Source of the DNA: Sphagnum compactum
Taxonomy: Eukaryota > Bryophyta > Sphagnopsida > Sphagnales
NCBI GenBank assembly: GCA_965153455.1
Contig: OZ234495.1
Coordinates: forward strand, 25,230,875 to 25,294,874
Direction: 5' to 3'
DNA: 64,000 nt
Shown here: positions 59,736-64,000 of the stretch, piece by piece
Position numbering within the stretch: the stretch's first letter is position 1
Layout: every line of letters starts with the position of its first letter
Made by a program: the position numbers and the translations under genes
The notes under the pieces: generated by a model
Database searches by the model: none
What the model was told of the DNA's origin: nothing
The model's input: only the letters and a program-made list of their open reading frames with translations

Positions 59736-62060
59736 TACGCATTCAAGCCTTTGCCCCTACAAAAGTTAACACGCATTCTGGTGGTGCAATTGGTCTAACA
59801 TTTTTTAGTATACCAATTAAGGACGAACATATAATTCTAAAGGTTGGAATTGATATGGAGGTTAAGACTTCGATTTCAATACAATAAAAATCCACTGTCA
59901 TCCCTACTGCCACTGCACCAAATCCTTCTCCTGCACTGAAAGTTGTAGGGATAGTTGTTAAAGTAGAGGTAACAAAGGCTATGGTTATGAAAGAGTAGTG
60001 TAGGCAATATAGACTATAAGTACGAAGACGTAATCCCAATAAAAAAAGGGGATGATGCTAAAGATAGATTTTACTAAAACCAAAATTTTATTGGAATGTT
60101 ATTGAAACCAAAATTTCCCTACTAAAACCGATTTATCAAATTTCCTCTACCAAAAAAATAAATACCAAAACTAATTTTTACTATTGGTTTTAATTGTGTA
60201 TTTTTAGGACTAATTTTTTTTGGATTGAGATAACTTCTTGTTCCATCATTTCTAACTTCTTCCTTGGAGGTATTTAAGATTTTTCCCCTTTGTGGACTAT
60301 ACAAGAGAATATTTTCTAGAATAAAATTATTTTTTTCCTGCAATACTTTTGTATGTATAGTTTTATGTGTAGTTGTTTCCTTTGTATGTTTGGAGTATTC
60401 TGACTTCTTATATGCAAGTCTTATTCCTTGCATTTTTGCTAAACATGTTTGTTTTTATAGAAAGTTTATGAGGTTGTCTTACTAAGATTCAACAATCCCT
60501 TTTTGTGTTGAAGCTTTGTACTTACCTAAGGAGAGTAAGAAGATTTTTATCTTTTGTTCCCTTGTTTTATTCCTTTCAAAACTTGATAATTCACTGGGTG
60601 GCCTTAATAGTGTCATGAAGTAAGAAACACACATTAGCCTTCATTACGAAAGGGTGTGTCCACATTAACAAGAACCAATCTTGCTACTTAAGGGAATGTT
60701 TATTTTGGAATATTCTTAAAAAATCTCATTCATAAGTTGAAAACAATCATTAAATGGTGTTTTTAACTATTATGTTTATATATTTCAAAAGTCTCCTAAA
60801 AAATAAAAGTATTTATAATATCACAATGCTTAATGAATGTTTTTGAATATTCTATCTTCATTAGATTCAATCCAGATCATACCACATGTTTCCATATAAG
60901 AAACATTGTTATGCAAAAAATTTAAAAATTTGTAACATTATATAATTTTGACATGAAAACTTGAAAACCAAGCTCTTATTACATTTTTTATCATTCCTAT
61001 TAATGTGGATGCTAAAGGCAATAAGAGCATCATTTCAAATAGATTAACCTTGTTGGGTACATTTTAGTAAATGAAAAAATAATACAAGCCTCTTCAAGCA
61101 AGCCTTCAAACGAAATGATCATTCAAGTGTTAAACAACCTTGGGAGACTTGATTAGGTCAAGAGTGAGATGCCACCTCCTTATAGTCATCATTAATGGAA
61201 CCTTTTGAAAGCTTTGATATGGAAGCCAAAAATTTCCTTGCAATAAATCTTTTTTTCTAATTTAATTTTCTATTTTGAAGTCTATTTTTTTCATTGCAAT
61301 TTTGTGCATAGTTCTGTGATTTGAGTTTGGAAAATGACCCTGTTACTTTGATGTAATTACTCACACTATCCAATAGTAGAATTCAAATTCAAAACATGAA
61401 AATGTTTAGAAAATTTATGGATTAAATGAAAGTGCATCAAATCATGTATAATTCAATCATAGTATAACTTTGGAAAATTGATTAAAATTTCCTTTGATAC
61501 TCAAAATAGTTTTAAAGATCCAATCTAAATATTTTCAATGTTTGAGCCCAACTTTTAAAGTGTTTGAAAATGATTTCATATACAATAGCCCATTTTAATA
61601 AAATGACAAATGTTATGTGGTCTTCCAAACCATTTGTTACAAAGCCAAATTTCACACCCTCTTCTAGCACATAACATTTGACTTTCCAACAATTGTTCCC
61701 ACATTCGCTTGTGCAACACCAATTGCTCTTAAAAGAACACATAAATTGACCTCCCATTTTCCCCACTTTTTCCCAAAAAATGATAATAAGAAAATTTTCA
61801 TCCATAGATCATATAGATACATACTTTGAGGATGCCTTCTTGGGTAAATTTATGTCAAAAAAAAGACTTAAATAACCTTTTTTTTTTGTCATAAGTTACA
61901 TCCATATGTTATTAATGGAATGTTATGGATGGTTTTTCATGTAAAGTACAATAGTAAAAAGGTGTTGATTTCATGGCCCTTGAGTCCAAAATGATGCAAA
62001 TCCTTAATTTATTGCTCTTGTACCTTATTTAACCCAAAATTTATACATATCTAATTATTT
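59736..62060. other. AT-rich intergenic DNA, no gene seen
   Basis: Nothing recognised apart from short open frames of low information. The minus-strand frame at 61512-61805 is unrecognised. Confidence 0.45.
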
Positions 62061-62169
62061 TGTTAATTAGAGTAAATTGATTGATGACCAGACATTTAAG
62101 TGTTCAAGGCAGGCCGGATTCAAGGGGAGGGCTCCATTGTTTCTGGTGTCCAAACAAAACTTGAACCCT

Positions 62170-62640
62170 TCCTATTGGTGTATATGGCACATTAAAAATA
62201 ATCAAAAGTGGAATAGAATTGAAAAAGTTACGGGCCCCCACAATAGAGGAGGTCAAGAACTCAAAAAAACAAACCACCGAATGCTACAAAGGCCGGTTCT
62301 CAAACACCCAAAAACTTCATTGTATGTTGTTATTAAAGTTCAAACATAATTTGTAGAACTTCAAGTGGCACTCCTATAGCACTTTAAATTGTTTAAAAAG
62401 AATAAGAAATAAAAAAGTTATGAGGTTTGAAAGTAGGAGGGGTCAAACTAAAGAAAAATGAAAAAAATGTGTTTTGCACTTTGAAAAAACTTATTTTCTT
62501 TTTTTTTTTTCTGATTGGTCCTTCAGCTTTGCAATTCAAAAATGATTTGTAGAGCTTGAGAAGGTGTTCCTATAACATTTTAAATCACTCAAAGTGGAGA
62601 AGAATTGAAAAATCTTCTAAAGTGTTCAATCATAGGCAAG
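62170..62640. repeat. Imperfect ~200-bp repeat, about 3 worn copies
   Basis: AAAGTGGAATAGAATTGAAAA-like words lie at about 62205, 62390 and 62590. Two of them are preceded by ATTTGTAGARCTTSAAG- and CTCCTATAGCACTTTAAAT-like words. The copies are strongly diverged. Confidence 0.5.
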
Positions 62641-64000
62641 TGATTGATGATGGGCCGATTTACCTTATGAAATGCAAATTGGGAGCAAAACTCCCTATCT
62701 TTCTTTGCCATCTATTTATTATTTTAATAATGAAAGATTTGTAATTTTCAAAAGTCTCCAAAATCCAAGAAAACGTGAAAATGATATATTTAAAAAATAA
62801 TGACAACATCATGAAAATGATTTGCAAGTGTCCAACACCATTTAATTTATTACACATATATACTATTATTACTTATATTCATATAGATGACATCCAGTAA
62901 TAGTTCATTAAATACCTAGCAAGATATTTAAGATAATTCAATTAAAATAATTAATGTGAGTGTTCACCAACATATTGGTTGAAACTCTTTTGTCATCATT
63001 CACTTTTCATTCATGATGTACAAAATTCATTTGTCATCATCCACTTTTTATCCATAATGTGTGTGTTAAAGAAGGTTCTTTGTATGTTGTGCCATATGGA
63101 ACTTTCATAAAAGCTTTTTGATTGAATCTTGTATATCTATTTGTTTTTTTTTTCATTGAATTATTTTCAATCCTTTATATTGCCTTTATATACTGAACAA
63201 AAAAAATTTCAAAATAGGTGTTTAAATAGTTGGTCTCGTAATTGCATTAACTCAAATACTTATGTGTCTAAAACAACAATTGACATGACAAAAAATGTGA
63301 AATTGCCCTAAACCTTGGCAAGACATGTTGATGTGCTAAAGACCAATCAAATTGACAAGTCTAAAATATCCTAAGGTAATGATTTGAGGGCAAGGTAATT
63401 CAATCCTTAAAACAAACCAAGTTGGAAATAATTTTACTTAATGACAAGCTAAGTTGAATTGAGAAATTAAAACATTATTCTAATAAATGACACAACAAAC
63501 CTCTCTTTCTTGGTGAAATTTCATCAAAAGTTAAAATTTGAATTTTGAATTAGGGGGTTATTTTGGGGGTTTTCAATAGCTATAAGCAAAAGAAAAAGAA
63601 AAAATCATTAGATTGCTAATATTTGCTTCCATTAATTAGCCAAAAATATAGAAGATGAACTTAAAATTGTGTTTCCTAACCAAATCATTTACCTAAATCT
63701 TATAGGGATGATTGCCTCATCTTTTGCATCTTCCTATGGATAATCACCACTTAAGTTGCATCAAACAATATTTGAATAGAGTGTTGAACACAACTACAAT
63801 GAATGAACTTTCAAATTTCCATTTTAGTGGAAAGGAGGATGGATAATCAAAACACATTTCAAAACTCTTAATGAAATTTACAAAGGAAAACCAATCTACT
63901 AGTAGGCAAACTGCGAAGATTTAAGAATTGACCAAAACCATCACAACATTCCAATAACAATGTAGATAAAACAAAAAAGAAACAAGAAAAAGCAACATTG
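62641..64000. other. AT-rich intergenic DNA, no gene seen
   Basis: No coding sequence or structured repeat was recognised to the end of the window. Confidence 0.5.

Noticed and set aside
1-64000. CRISPR arrays, bacterial operons, riboswitches, rRNA genes
   Set aside because: The spliced plant genes show this is a nuclear plant sequence. The tandem arrays have no spacer structure, and no rRNA-like sequence was seen.

Overview
This is eukaryotic nuclear DNA from a land plant. It carries spliced plant genes with GT-AG introns: a dynamin-related protein of the plant DRP2 type, the Mediator subunit MED8, and a CC-type (ROXY) glutaredoxin, a class known only from land plants. The rest is AT-rich DNA full of decayed plant transposons. 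The lineage cannot be fixed from the sequence. Short introns (mostly 80-500 bp) and low GC would suit a bryophyte or lycophyte better than a conifer, but that is inference.

Layout. 1-12.7 kb: AT-rich repeat DNA with a non-autonomous CACTA-like element (3704-5266) and decayed coding remnants. 12.7-22.7 kb: the DRP2 gene on the plus strand. I resolved 22 coding exons that join without a frame break into 970 codons (GTPase, middle, PH, GED and proline-rich tail). 23.4-24.3 kb: unidentified minus-strand ORF relic. 25.6-30.7 kb: MED8 on the minus strand, 13 coding exons joining into 563 codons, convergent with DRP2. Its first intron holds a 25-bp minisatellite with CCCTAA motifs. 30.9-34.2 kb: three tandem arrays. 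35.2-38.0 kb: a decayed MULE transposon whose left side is a ~102-bp tandem array and whose right side has an inverted copy of the array unit. 39.4-40.1 kb: a decayed TNP2 (CACTA) transposase fragment. 42.5-45.4 kb: tandem repeats, a 212-bp inverted-repeat MITE and a ~310-bp foldback element. 46.5-47.1 kb: the glutaredoxin on the minus strand, next to a GC-rich upstream block. 48.8 kb: a tRNA-like (SINE-like) sequence. 50.3-56.2 kb: a decayed Ty3/gypsy retrotransposon with a ~161-bp MITE inside its pol region. It is followed at once by a 2164-bp CACTA-like element (56222-58385) with a TAA target duplication. 58.4-64 kb: a possible promoter, a coiled-coil coding relic and AT-rich DNA.

The three intact genes belong to separate pathways: clathrin-linked membrane scission, RNA polymerase II transcription, and redox control of TGA transcription factors. 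There is no operon-like logic. The strongest unusual signals are in the repeats: the MULE whose terminal sequence has become a tandem array, the two related CACTA-like elements, and the datable nesting order retroelement then MITE. I found no clear candidate for a wholly new biological system.
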